A stretch of 33,228 bases of DNA, from NCBI GenBank assembly GCA_002361535.1, contig DETG01000123.1:1-33228 (forward strand), given 5' to 3'. The translations under genes were made by a program, and so were the position numbers. Source of the DNA: Prevotella sp. UBA3294 (GTDB taxonomy: Bacteria; Bacteroidota; Bacteroidia; Bacteroidales; Bacteroidaceae). Shown one piece after another: positions 6,410-13,983 of this stretch (positions are counted from its first letter, which is position 1; each line of letters starts with the position of its first letter). The notes under the pieces were generated by a model. That model was not told the DNA's origin. It ran no database searches and was given only the letters and a program-made list of their open reading frames with translations.

Positions 6410-7540
6410 TCACTTCAACACGATATTCCCCTGACTATCGATACGTGCCATGCTTTGCGGCACATCGGCATCACTGAGCATTTTCATCTGTCGTGGCACC
6501 GCGTTCGCCTCATCCTTGCGCGGTCCGATGCCCCGTTGTTGGATAAAGGAATGGATCTTTCCCTGAAGGAAACGCCCATCGTTGGCAATCTGAATCGTTA
6601 CCACAGGCGCATAGCCGGAGATTCCCTTCAGGCTGATCCCATAGGGAGTACAGAAGTTACCCAGACTATATACGATGAAACGTCCCTGATACACCTCAGC
6701 GCAACGCACCACATGGGGCCCGTGACCATACACCACATCGGCTCCGTTGTCGATACAGAAATGGGCAAACGCACGCAGCGAGCCGCGATCCTCGTTCAAG
6801 AAGATCTCCCGTCCCTGTGGCAGATGACTGTATGACTGTCCTTCTGCTCCGCCATGGAAAGACACGACGACAATGTCTGACTGTTGTCGAAGTTCGTCGA
6901 GCACCTCCTTCACCAACGACAGGTCGTTATGCTGCATGGTATATCCGTTATGTCCGAAGGCACAAAGTCCGAAGCGCACCCCGTTACGCACTACCACGGC
7001 ACTTCTCACCCGTCCGGCGATACCCGAGAAACGGATATCCTGTTCCTCCAAGCAACGTTCCGTAGAGAGGATACCCTCCATGCCGAAATCGTTGGCATGG
7101 TTATTGGCCATACTCAGGAAGTCGTAGCCTGCCTCCTTCAGCAACGGAGCAAAACGGGTTGGCATGCGGAAGGCATAGCTGACATTGGATACCTTCTTCT
7201 TCGTCTGTCCCCCATCACAGAGTGCTCCCTCGAGATTCCCCACGGCTAAGTCAGCACCAGAGAGAAGATCCTTCACGTCACGGAAGAGATTCTTTCCATC
7301 ATTGGCCGGAAGCATCACACTGGGGAAGGTGGTGCCCATCATGATATCCCCCGTCATGGCAATAGTCAGTGTGTCGGGCATAGAACTGGGAGGCATGGTA
7401 ATGCCTTCATCCTTGCTGACGCCAGTGTCGGTGGTCAACGGCTGTAAAACAGACGATGCCGGCATTTTCCTGCCAGCATCTGTAGATGGTGAGCAGGCAA
7501 ATAAAAAGCCTGCTACTAATAATATAAAATGTGACTTCAT
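6410..7540 (-). CDS. CapA-family metallophosphatase-like lipoprotein
   Basis: A 376-residue exported protein of the CapA/PGA_cap family, related to the CapA/PgsA component of poly-gamma-glutamate synthesis and built on a metallophosphatase fold. MKSHFILLVAGFLFAC is a lipoprotein signal (lipobox LFAC). A Pro/Ser-rich linker of about 40 residues follows, then the fold motifs: MTGDIMMG (about 63), NLEGAL (about 101), MANNHANDFG (about 144), SFHGGAEG (about 228) and YGHGPHV (about 269). Without capB or capC nearby, a capsule role is unproven; many solitary members in Bacteroidota are of unknown substrate. It lies 8 bp downstream of the NlpC/P60 peptidase gene on the same strand, suggesting an envelope operon. 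Confidence 0.88.
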   Translation of the reverse strand: MKSHFILLVAGFLFACSPSTDAGRKMPASSVLQPLTTDTGVSKDEGITMPPSSMPDTLTIAMTGDIMMGTTFPSVMLPANDGKNLFRDVKDLLSGADLAVGNLEGALCDGGQTKKKVSNVSYAFRMPTRFAPLLKEAGYDFLSMANNHANDFGMEGILSTERCLEEQDIRFSGIAGRVRSAVVVRNGVRFGLCAFGHNGYTMQHNDLSLVKEVLDELRQQSDIVVVSFHGGAEGQSYSHLPQGREIFLNEDRGSLRAFAHFCIDNGADVVYGHGPHVVRCAEVYQGRFIVYSLGNFCTPYGISLKGISGYAPVVTIQIANDGRFLQGKIHSFIQQRGIGPRKDEANAVPRQMKMLSDADVPQSMARIDSQGNIVLK

Positions 7541-7548
7541 ATCTTTCG

Positions 7549-8118
7549 TTAAATCACGCGGCGAGCACCGATGTAGCGGCGGGAGTAGTATCCATCACGT
7601 GAATTGCTCACCTTAACACCGCTCGAGCTACTGGCATGAATGAAGTTAAACGAACCACTGACGGGATCTACATCCACGACGATACCCACATGTCCCACAT
7701 TGCGGCCACTGCCCGGACTGGTGAAGAACACAAGGTCGCCAGCCTGAATCTCACTGTTGCGGATGGGCATGTTCTTGGCATACTGATCACGAGAGGAGCA
7801 GCCTATCGACTTGTTCATCCGTCCATACACATAGCTGGTGAACCCGGAGCAATCAAAAGCATACGGACCTTTAGCACCGCTACGGTAACGGGCACCGATA
7901 TGAGAGAAAGCCTCATCCATCAGATTGTCAATAGCTGCGTAGCTGTCTTGGTAGTCGTACTCTTCTCCTGTGTAGAGAAAGTCGTAATTATCTATCTCCT
8001 GGTATCTTTGCTCGGTCTTGGGTGCAGCCTTCCTTGCTGTCTTTTTCCGTTTTGCGGAAGAAGGAGCCAATGAAGTTGCCAACAACAATACCACACAAAG
8101 AATTATTTTCTTACTCAT
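7549..8118 (-). CDS. NlpC/P60 family cell-wall peptidase
   Basis: A secreted cysteine peptidase of 189 residues that should cleave peptidoglycan stem peptides in the periplasm. The N-terminus MSKKIILCVVLLLATSLAPSSA is a signal peptide. A basic segment follows (KRKKTARKAAPK), then the NlpC/P60 domain from about residue 62: catalytic Cys in FDCSGFTSYVYG (about 89), the catalytic His in VGHVGIV (about 142), and the third polar residue most likely the His of FIHASSS (about 161). No SH3b, LysM or other binding domain is present. It is the first gene of a likely two-gene operon with the CapA-like lipoprotein, 8 bp apart. The promoter is at 8232-8259. Confidence 0.93.
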   Translation of the reverse strand: MSKKIILCVVLLLATSLAPSSAKRKKTARKAAPKTEQRYQEIDNYDFLYTGEEYDYQDSYAAIDNLMDEAFSHIGARYRSGAKGPYAFDCSGFTSYVYGRMNKSIGCSSRDQYAKNMPIRNSEIQAGDLVFFTSPGSGRNVGHVGIVVDVDPVSGSFNFIHASSSSGVKVSNSRDGYYSRRYIGARRVI

Positions 8119-8231
8119 TATTTATTTAGGTTAGGGTGACAAGAACAATAACGGAGATTTTCTCCTGTTCTTAAAATGCTCAATTCAGAAAGAAAACCCA
8201 TAAAAAAAGAGCCTCTCTGAACTATCGATTG

Positions 8232-8259
8232 CAAAGATACAAAAAATATAGCGGGCAAA
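8232..8259 (-). promoter_or_regulatory. Promoter of the NlpC/P60-CapA operon
   Basis: Minus strand TTTG (8259-8256), a short 16-nt spacer, TATCTTTG (8239-8232). The leader to the ATG at 8118 is about 105 nt. Confidence 0.65.
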
Positions 8260-8451
8260 AAAACGGGTTTACATCTTTTTGGATATGTCGAAAAGTCGGT
8301 TTTTGTCTCCCATATTTACCCTTAGTTGCAACATAACAGACATTTATGGCATCTCTTTCACGTAAAGGACAAATTGTGCGCGTTCACGTTTTTTAATATT
8401 CATGTATTAAGTTTCGTTTCAATCTGCCATGTAGAATGGTTGTGCTGTCGG

Positions 8452-8504
8452 AAATAAAAATAAAAACATTTATTTTGTATTTCGCTCACTTATTCGTACC
8501 TTTG
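8452..8504 (+). repeat. 53-bp promoter-bearing direct repeat, copy A
   Basis: Identical to 8565-8617 except for one base near its twelfth position. It contains a complete promoter: TTTG 8474-8477, 19-nt spacer, TACCTTTG 8497-8504. The copies are 113 bp apart (start to start) and the dispersed GACCGTTGGTTC element lies between them. Confidence 0.9.
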
Positions 8505-8528
8505 GCTTTGCCGAAAGTACTTCCGTTC

Positions 8529-8568
8529 GAAACCAACGGTCGCTGTTCACGGAGTGAGGAAAGCAAAT
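8529..8568 (+). repeat. Dispersed GACCGTTGGTTC element, copy 4
   Basis: Reads GAAACCAACGGTCGCTGTTC, then ACGGAGTGAGG, then AAAGCAAAT. It is in the same orientation relative to the downstream gene as copy 5 upstream of hpt, and like copy 5 it sits between two promoters. Confidence 0.7.
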
Positions 8569-8617
8569 AAAAATAAATACATTTATTTTGTATTTCGCTC
8601 ACTTATTCGTACCTTTG
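8565..8617 (+). repeat. 53-bp promoter-bearing direct repeat, copy B (proximal promoter)
   Basis: Second copy, with TTTG 8587-8590 and TACCTTTG 8610-8617. It is the promoter nearest to the AICAR formyltransferase start at 8650, giving a leader of about 27 nt. Confidence 0.9.
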
Positions 8618-8649
8618 CAGGCGGAATCAAACAATCTCAAATAGACAAG

Positions 8650-9834
8650 ATGAAAGAGTTAGCACTGAAGTATGGATGCAATCCTAACCAGAAGCCGTCG
8701 CGTATCCTGATGACCGAGGGCGAGTTACCCATAGAAGTATTGAACGGCCGTCCTGGCTATATCAATTTCCTTGATGCGCTGAACAGCTGGCAGTTGGTGA
8801 AAGAAATGAAAGCTGCCACAGGGCTGCCCTCAGCAGCCAGTTTCAAACATGTGTCGCCAGCCGGTGCCGCTGTAGGACTGCCCCTGAGTGATACACTGAA
8901 GAAGATCTATTTTGTGGATGACGTGAAGGGGCTGGATGATTCTCCCGTGGCTTGTGCCTATGCTCGTGCCCGTGGTGCCGACCGCATGAGTTCGTACGGT
9001 GACTTCGTGGCTTTGTCGGACACCTGTGATGCCGTTACTGCCACCCTGCTGAAACGGGAGGTGTCGGATGGTGTCATCGCACCCGACTTCACAGAGGAAG
9101 CATTGCAGATTCTCCGTGAGAAACGAAAAGGAACGTATAATGTCATCAAAATTGATCCTGACTATGTTCCCGAGCCAGTAGAGCGCAAGCAGGTGTTTGG
9201 TATTACCTTCGAGCAGGGACGCAACGAGATCAAGCTTGACGACCCCGCCCTTTTTGAGAACATCCCCACCGAAAACAAGGAATTCCCCGCAGATGCCAAG
9301 CGCGACCTGATCATTGCGCTGATTACTTTGAAATATACGCAGAGCAACTCCGTGTGCTACGTGAAAGACGGACAGGCCATCGGTATCGGTGCAGGACAGC
9401 AGAGCCGTATCCACTGCACACGCTTAGCTGGTAACAAAGCAGATATCTGGTGGCTGCGCCAGCATCCCAAAGTGATGGCGCTTCCCTTCATTGACGGGAT
9501 CCGCCGTGCAGACCGCGATAACACCATCGACATCTATATCTCAGAAGACCACGATGATGTGCTGTCTGAAGGCGAGTGGCAGAAGTTCTTTAAGGAGAAG
9601 CCTGAAGTACTCACCCGTGAGGAGAAAAAGGAATGGATTGCCAAGAACACACGTGTGTCCCTGGGCAGCGATGCCTTCTTCCCCTTCGGTGACAATGTTG
9701 AACGAGCTCATAAGAGTGGCGTAGAGTTCATAGCACAGGCTGGCGGTTCTGTTCGCGACGACCATGTAATCATGACTTGTGACAAATATCATATCGCCAT
9801 GGCATTTACCGGTGTCAGACTGTTCCACCACTAA
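8650..9834 (+). CDS. Stand-alone AICAR formyltransferase
   Basis: Transfers a formyl group from 10-formyl-THF to AICAR, the penultimate step of IMP synthesis. The start at 8650 follows the proximal promoter by about 27 nt; the longer frame from 8554 would begin inside the promoter repeat. The 394-residue protein carries AICAR-transformylase signatures: SFKHVSPAGAAVG (about 64-76) holds the catalytic Lys-His pair, YTQSNSVCY (about 232) and IGAGQQSRIHCTRLAG (about 246-261) form the active site and dimer contacts. The N-terminal IMP cyclohydrolase (MGS-like) domain of bifunctional PurH is absent, so cyclisation must be done by another protein. A duplicated promoter and a dispersed element upstream suggest special regulation. 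A small basic gene follows after 19 bp. Confidence 0.92.
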   Translation: MKELALKYGCNPNQKPSRILMTEGELPIEVLNGRPGYINFLDALNSWQLVKEMKAATGLPSAASFKHVSPAGAAVGLPLSDTLKKIYFVDDVKGLDDSPVACAYARARGADRMSSYGDFVALSDTCDAVTATLLKREVSDGVIAPDFTEEALQILREKRKGTYNVIKIDPDYVPEPVERKQVFGITFEQGRNEIKLDDPALFENIPTENKEFPADAKRDLIIALITLKYTQSNSVCYVKDGQAIGIGAGQQSRIHCTRLAGNKADIWWLRQHPKVMALPFIDGIRRADRDNTIDIYISEDHDDVLSEGEWQKFFKEKPEVLTREEKKEWIAKNTRVSLGSDAFFPFGDNVERAHKSGVEFIAQAGGSVRDDHVIMTCDKYHIAMAFTGVRLFHH

Positions 9835-9853
9835 TTGATACAATTGACAATTA

Positions 9854-10048
9854 ATGAGCAAGGAAGACGATTTTCAGAGTATTCTGGAGAAGGGTATCAG
9901 CTTCGGTCGTGGCGGTGTTTCCCGCAACGATGATGGCAAGGTAAAGACCAAGGCCAAGAAAAAGAAATATATCACCGGTGCCCACGGCAGCGGCTCTGCC
10001 ATGCAGAAGGCCAAATATCGTAAGCAGCGGGCAAACAGACATCAATAA
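9854..10048 (+). CDS. Small basic protein, unknown
   Basis: 64 residues beginning MSKEDDFQSILEKG and becoming strongly basic in the second half (KVKTKAKKKKYITG, AMQKAKYRKQRANRHQ). It starts 19 bp after the formyltransferase stop and ends just before a terminator, so it is probably co-transcribed. No signal peptide or membrane segment. The charge pattern resembles a nucleic-acid-binding or ribosome-associated protein, but I recognise no family. An accidental frame is possible; operon position and Lys/Arg-rich composition favour a real gene. Confidence 0.65.
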   Translation: MSKEDDFQSILEKGISFGRGGVSRNDDGKVKTKAKKKKYITGAHGSGSAMQKAKYRKQRANRHQ

Positions 10049-10061
10049 CGCATAATGAAAT

Positions 10062-10091
10062 GGGAAGTTACAACAGTAGCTTCCCTTTCTT
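10062..10091 (+). terminator. Terminator between convergent genes
   Basis: A 10-bp stem with one T-G pair (10062-10071 with 10076-10085) has an AACA loop and is followed by TTTCTT. It ends the formyltransferase operon and lies 4 bp from the pgeF stop, so it may also serve the opposite strand. Confidence 0.8.
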
Positions 10092-10893
10092 ATCTCAAGA
10101 CAATTCCCGTGAAGATCCTGCCCGACTGTATTCCCAGCCTGCGGGCAGAAAAGAAATCATCGCTTTGCTGATAGGTACAGATGCCCGAAGAGAGAATCTG
10201 CGAGGCAGGAAGTCCGGCCGTGAGCAGCTGTAACCGGTTACAGCGAGGGAGATCGATGTGCCATTTCTCCCCCACCTCATCATTGCGCATCGCCGGGAAA
10301 CGCCTTGCCAGATCGTCCATAGGGAAACCAGCTTCGGCAAAGACTGTATATAACTCCTCTCCCACTTCGAAGCACTCCAATGAAATGCCAGGACCGATGA
10401 CGGCTTTCATCCGTTGCGGTACGGAGCCATACCGTTGCTGCATGTGCGTGACCGTTTTCTCAACGATACGAGCCACGGTGCCACGCCATCCGGCATGAAC
10501 AGCTGCAGCCACATGATGTTCCGTGTCATAGAGAAGGACAGGGATACAGTCTGCTGTAGAAACACCGATGCAGACATTTTTCAAGGATGTGGTTACGGCA
10601 TCTACTCCCTCAAGGGCTGCCGTCCGCTCCTCTTTTCCCAAAGAGAAAAAAGAATCATCTACGGTGCACACCTTCGTCTGGTGAGTCTGGTGCGGCATCA
10701 CAAGACAGGACTCATCGACACCGAGAAAAGAGCAGAGCATCTGTCGGTTACGACAGATGCTCTGTGTATCATCACCGCAATACAAGTTCACATTGAACGC
10801 AGCATATTTTCCCTGACTGTATCCCCCATGGCGTTTGGTACTGAATGCAGTCACCTGGGGAGCAATTTCGTATGTGAGCAGATCTGGATTCAT
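10090..10893 (-). CDS. pgeF: Peptidoglycan editing factor PgeF (YfiH/laccase-domain family)
   Basis: A 267-residue member of the COG1496 family, formerly called polyphenol oxidase. PgeF removes wrongly built precursors (L-Ser in place of L-Ala on UDP-MurNAc) and family members have been reported to act on purine nucleosides. Zn-ligand motifs are present: [10 protein letters not shown] (about 66), [12 protein letters not shown] (about 112) and [15 protein letters not shown] (about 132). The last gene of hpt-adk-obgE-pgeF; its ATG overlaps the obgE stop as ATGA, a sign of translational coupling. The length is normal and the gene intact. Clustering with hpt and adk fits either reported activity. 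Confidence 0.93.
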   Translation of the reverse strand: MNPDLLTYEIAPQVTAFSTKRHGGYSQGKYAAFNVNLYCGDDTQSICRNRQMLCSFLGVDESCLVMPHQTHQTKVCTVDDSFFSLGKEERTAALEGVDAVTTSLKNVCIGVSTADCIPVLLYDTEHHVAAAVHAGWRGTVARIVEKTVTHMQQRYGSVPQRMKAVIGPGISLECFEVGEELYTVFAEAGFPMDDLARRFPAMRNDEVGEKWHIDLPRCNRLQLLTAGLPASQILSSGICTYQQSDDFFSARRLGIQSGRIFTGIVLR

Positions 10894-12062
10894 TCTTCTT
10901 CAATATTCTCGATTTCGTAATCCTCCAAATCCTCAATATCCTCCACTTCATCATCATCAACGAACAGGATCTCATCCTCACCCTCATCAGACAATTCCCG
11001 GGCAAAGCGCCGCATATCCTTATCGCGGTGTACAAGCGTGTCCTCTGCGGTAATCTCCTGTAGCTTATTACTCTCACTGTTCAGTTCCTGCCACAGCACA
11101 TCTTTCAGTTCATCCAAGCCGTAACCAGTCACGGCAGAGATAAACACCACCGGAAGATCATCGGGTAATGTTTCCTTCAGCATCTCGATCAGTTCTTCAT
11201 CGAGTAAGTCACATTTCGTGACAGCCAACACCCGGTGCTTGTCAAGAAGTTCCGGATTGAACTGACGCAGTTCGTTCAGCAAGATCTCATATTCTTTCTT
11301 GATGTCATCGGTGTCACCCGGAACCATAAACAGCAGTAAGGAGTTCCGTTCGATATGACGGAGGAATCGGAGACCTAACCCCTTTCCCTCACTCGCTCCC
11401 TCGATGATGCCGGGGATGTCGGCCATCACAAACGACTGGTTATCGTGATAACCCACGATGCCCAGCGAAGGCTCCATGGTGGTGAAAGGATAGTTGGCAA
11501 TCTTCGGACGGGCATTCGAGAGAGAGGATACTAAGGTTGACTTTCCTGCATTTGGGAATCCTACAAGCCCCACATCGGCCAACAGTTTCAATTCGAGGAT
11601 GACCGTCATCTCCTGCATCGGCTCACCAGGCTGGGCAAAACGGGGTGCCTGATTCGTGGCACTACGGAACTGGAAATTACCCAATCCGCCACGACCGCCC
11701 TTCAGCAAGACCACCTCCTGACCGTCGTAGGTGACATCACAGACATACTTTCCCGTCTCCGCATTATATACCACGGTTCCACAGGGCACATCGATATAGG
11801 CATCCTTGCCATCAGTGCCATGACACTTGTCCTTACCCCCGTTACCGCCATGCTCGGCTTTTACGTGACGTTGGAATTTCAGATGCAGCAGGGTCCAGTA
11901 ATTGTGATTTCCCCGAAGGATCACACTACCGCCCTTGCCGCCGTCCCCACCGTCTGGTCCGCCATTGGGATTATATTTGATATGCTTGAGGTGCATAGAC
12001 CCACGACCGCCCTTTCCAGAGCGGCAGTAGATCTTCACATAGTCAACGAAATTACTCTCCAT
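10890..12062 (-). CDS. obgE: Obg-family GTPase
   Basis: Essential GTPase involved in late 50S assembly and stress signalling. The 390 residues show the glycine-rich Obg domain ([14 protein letters not shown], then [11 protein letters not shown], residues 17-50 and on to about 158) and a G domain: P-loop GFPNAGKST (about 167), switch I with [27 protein letters not shown] (about 213), TKCD (about 283). The C-terminus from about 350 is very acidic ([14 protein letters not shown] and onwards), as in other Obg proteins with acidic tails. No TGS domain. It overlaps adk by one base (TAATG) and pgeF by four, so the three are tightly coupled. Confidence 0.97.
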   Translation of the reverse strand: MESNFVDYVKIYCRSGKGGRGSMHLKHIKYNPNGGPDGGDGGKGGSVILRGNHNYWTLLHLKFQRHVKAEHGGNGGKDKCHGTDGKDAYIDVPCGTVVYNAETGKYVCDVTYDGQEVVLLKGGRGGLGNFQFRSATNQAPRFAQPGEPMQEMTVILELKLLADVGLVGFPNAGKSTLVSSLSNARPKIANYPFTTMEPSLGIVGYHDNQSFVMADIPGIIEGASEGKGLGLRFLRHIERNSLLLFMVPGDTDDIKKEYEILLNELRQFNPELLDKHRVLAVTKCDLLDEELIEMLKETLPDDLPVVFISAVTGYGLDELKDVLWQELNSESNKLQEITAEDTLVHRDKDMRRFARELSDEGEDEILFVDDDEVEDIEDLEDYEIENIEEE

Positions 12063-12634
12063 TATATATTATCGATTACCTTCTGAATATCCCCGAAGAT
12101 ACGATCAAGAGCACCCAACCCGTTTATATGATGGTGGATACCTTCTTTCTTATACCATTCGATGAGAGGAGCCGTCTGATGATGATAAACATCCAGACGC
12201 TTCTTGATGGTCTCGGCATTGTCATCACTGCGACCGCTTTCCTGACCGCGTTTGATCAGACGAGTCATCAGCTCATCCTCCGGCACATCCAGCTCAATCA
12301 TTGCAGCAATCTGATGTCCCCGTTCGTCGAGCATCTTCTTCAATGCCTCAGCCTGCGGGATCGTACGGGGAAATCCGTCGAAGATCACACCAGCATGTTC
12401 CTTACCGAAACTGTCATAGACACCAGCAAGGATGCTGACCATCAGGTCATCGGGGATCAGCTGGCCTTTATCAATGAACGAAGCAGCCGTTTTCCCCAGT
12501 TCCGAACCTTTCCTGATCTCATTGCGGAGGACATCACCTGTAGAGATATGTCCCAGTCCGTACTTCTCGATCATCAAGTCACTCTGTGTTCCCTTTCCTG
12601 ATCCGGGAGCACCAAAAATTACAATGTTCTTCAT
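12062..12634 (-). CDS. adk: Adenylate kinase
   Basis: Interconverts ATP + AMP and 2 ADP in the cytoplasm. The 190-residue sequence begins [19 protein letters not shown] with the P-loop [10 protein letters not shown], followed by [13 protein letters not shown] (AMP-binding), [14 protein letters not shown] (about 82-95) and [15 protein letters not shown]. The LID is short: the region after [10 protein letters not shown] lacks the Zn-binding Cys residues of long-form enzymes, consistent with about 190 residues rather than 215. Upstream is hpt (18-bp gap) and downstream obgE (1-bp overlap). Confidence 0.98.
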   Translation of the reverse strand: MKNIVIFGAPGSGKGTQSDLMIEKYGLGHISTGDVLRNEIRKGSELGKTAASFIDKGQLIPDDLMVSILAGVYDSFGKEHAGVIFDGFPRTIPQAEALKKMLDERGHQIAAMIELDVPEDELMTRLIKRGQESGRSDDNAETIKKRLDVYHHQTAPLIEWYKKEGIHHHINGLGALDRIFGDIQKVIDNI

Positions 12635-12652
12635 ATTTTCTATTGATAATGA

Positions 12653-13192
12653 TTATTCTTTCACCAATGTGTAGATATCGCGGAGATTTCGTCCCTGCTG
12701 GTCGTAATCCAAGCCATAGCCTACGATGAAATCATTCGGTATCTCCATGGCTGCATATTCGATATTGAGATCGACTTGAAGCTTGTCGGGTTTCACCAAC
12801 AAGGCACAGATATGGATGGATGCAGGGTTCCGTGTTCCCAACGTCTCAATCATACGCTTCATGGTAAGTCCGGTATCCACGATGTCCTCTATGATCACCA
12901 CGGTGCGATCTGTCAGGTCCTCGTTGATGCCCAACACCTCAGAGACTTTCCCTGTTGAGGTGACCCCTTGATAAGAGGCCAGTTTCACGAAAGAGATTTC
13001 ACAAGGGATCGTCACTCTGCGCATCAGGTCGGCAGCGAACACAAAGGCGCCATTCAACACCGCGAGGAAAAGGGGATTCTTCCCATCCATGTCGCGGTTG
13101 ATTTTGTCAGCGACAGCCTGTACACGCCTTAATATCTCCTCCTCTGGGATAGAGACTGAGAATGTTTTGTCTTTGATTTGAACGATACTCAT
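12653..13192 (-). CDS. hpt: Hypoxanthine phosphoribosyltransferase
   Basis: Purine salvage enzyme making IMP or GMP from hypoxanthine or guanine and PRPP. The start at 13192 gives 179 residues (MSIVQIKDKTFSVSIPEEEI), the usual length; the frame extends upstream to 13270, but that part crosses the promoter. The PRPP-binding loop is VVIIEDIVDTGLTM (about 96-109) with flanking LFLAVLNGAFVFAADL and the C-terminal base-binding FIVGYGLDYDQQGRNL. First gene of hpt-adk-obgE-pgeF. The leader holds two TAACTTTG promoters separated by a dispersed element, the same layout as upstream of the AICAR formyltransferase gene. Confidence 0.96.
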   Translation of the reverse strand: MSIVQIKDKTFSVSIPEEEILRRVQAVADKINRDMDGKNPLFLAVLNGAFVFAADLMRRVTIPCEISFVKLASYQGVTSTGKVSEVLGINEDLTDRTVVIIEDIVDTGLTMKRMIETLGTRNPASIHICALLVKPDKLQVDLNIEYAAMEIPNDFIVGYGLDYDQQGRNLRDIYTLVKE

Positions 13193-13215
13193 GGTTGTTA
13201 TTCCTTTAACGGTCG

Positions 13216-13343
13216 CAAAGTTACGAAAAATCGAGAGAAATGCAAAAGGAAAGCGTGCTTTTCTTTTCATTTGCTTTTACCTCGCTTCGCGAACAGCGAC
13301 CGTTGGTTCCGAGACAGAGTAACTTCGAAGATATTCAAAGTTA
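13216..13343 (-). promoter_or_regulatory. Tandem promoters of hpt flanking a dispersed element
   Basis: Two minus-strand TAACTTTG boxes, at 13343-13336 (distal) and 13223-13216 (proximal), are 120 bp apart. About 33 bp around each is similar, including GCATTT and TTTTCGTAACTTTG. The region between holds copy 5 of the GACCGTTGGTTC element. The proximal box also resembles the promoter of the AICAR formyltransferase gene (TATTTCGCTC versus CATTTCTCTC, then TTCGTA). Confidence 0.7.
13271..13310 (-). repeat. Dispersed GACCGTTGGTTC element, copy 5
   Basis: Minus strand reads GGAACCAACGGTCGCTGTTC, then GCGAAGCGAGG, then AAAAGCAAAT. It is nearly identical to copy 4 and in the same orientation relative to the gene it precedes. 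Confidence 0.75.
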
Positions 13344-13419
13344 CGAAAAAAAAGTGTGAAATGCCAAATATGTTTTGGCTTTTCACAGAAATAGTAACAT
13401 GACCACCGGAAAGACGAAG

Positions 13420-13815
13420 CTACTTCTTGCTGAAGATACCCTTGAGGAATCCACTCACCTTGGATCCTGTTTTCTTCACGCCTTTGATCACTTTCTGTCC
13501 CACACTGTCGATCTTCTCACCCACTTTCGAGGCTGTTCGGTCAACCACTTTCTTCTGATAACGGGTGCGCAGTTCGGTATATTTGGAAAGCTGCTCATCT
13601 GTCATCATTGCCTTATAGGTTTCGTGATACTCGGTCGTAAGCTGATCATACTTCGTCGAGAACAACGTATAATCCTCGTCGGTAATCGTCTTCTCGGCCT
13701 CTACCATCACAACAAATGCCTGGTAGCGCTCCAAGAAATGATCCACTTCGCCCTTTTGTGCCCATCCTGTGAGACACATCATCAAGAGCCCTGAAACAAT
13801 CAATGTCTTCTTCAT
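13420..13815 (-). CDS. Secreted small protein, DUF6565-like
   Basis: 131 residues from the ATG at 13815, chosen because MKKTLIVSGLLMMCLTGWAQ is a typical signal peptide; 14 more residues could be read upstream. The mature part is mostly helical and charged (GEVDHFLERYQAFVVMVEAE, MMTDEQLSKYTELRTRYQKK), then a Lys/Gly/Ser-rich repetitive tail (KVGEKIDSVGQKVIKGVKK, GSKVSGFLKGIFSKK) that could be an amphipathic helix. I believe similar Bacteroidales proteins are listed under DUF6565, but I could not check this. The function is unknown; it is probably periplasmic. A promoter-like TAATTTTG lies at 13852-13845. It is monocistronic. Confidence 0.75.
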   Translation of the reverse strand: MKKTLIVSGLLMMCLTGWAQKGEVDHFLERYQAFVVMVEAEKTITDEDYTLFSTKYDQLTTEYHETYKAMMTDEQLSKYTELRTRYQKKVVDRTASKVGEKIDSVGQKVIKGVKKTGSKVSGFLKGIFSKK

Positions 13816-13970
13816 ATTCTTCTGCTTTATTGATAAAACCGCAACAAAATTAATCATTCTCCACCTACTTTGGTAACATTTTATTCTTTATTAGCAGTAA
13901 ATATGAGTATTTAAATAACAAAAATTGAAAAAATATAGACTGATATGAGTGTGGAATCCTATTTATTTTG

Positions 13971-13983
13971 TATTTTTGCAGGG
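13971..13983 (+). promoter_or_regulatory. nnr promoter directly at the start codon
   Basis: TATTTTTG at 13971-13978 is followed by GCAGG and the ATG at 13984. No good -33 TTTG is seen at the usual distance. If this box is used, transcription would begin at or next to the start codon, giving a leaderless or near-leaderless mRNA. Confidence 0.5.

Noticed and set aside
8554..8649. Upstream extension of the AICAR formyltransferase
   Set aside because: The extra 32 codons lie over the duplicated promoter; family alignment starts at 8650.
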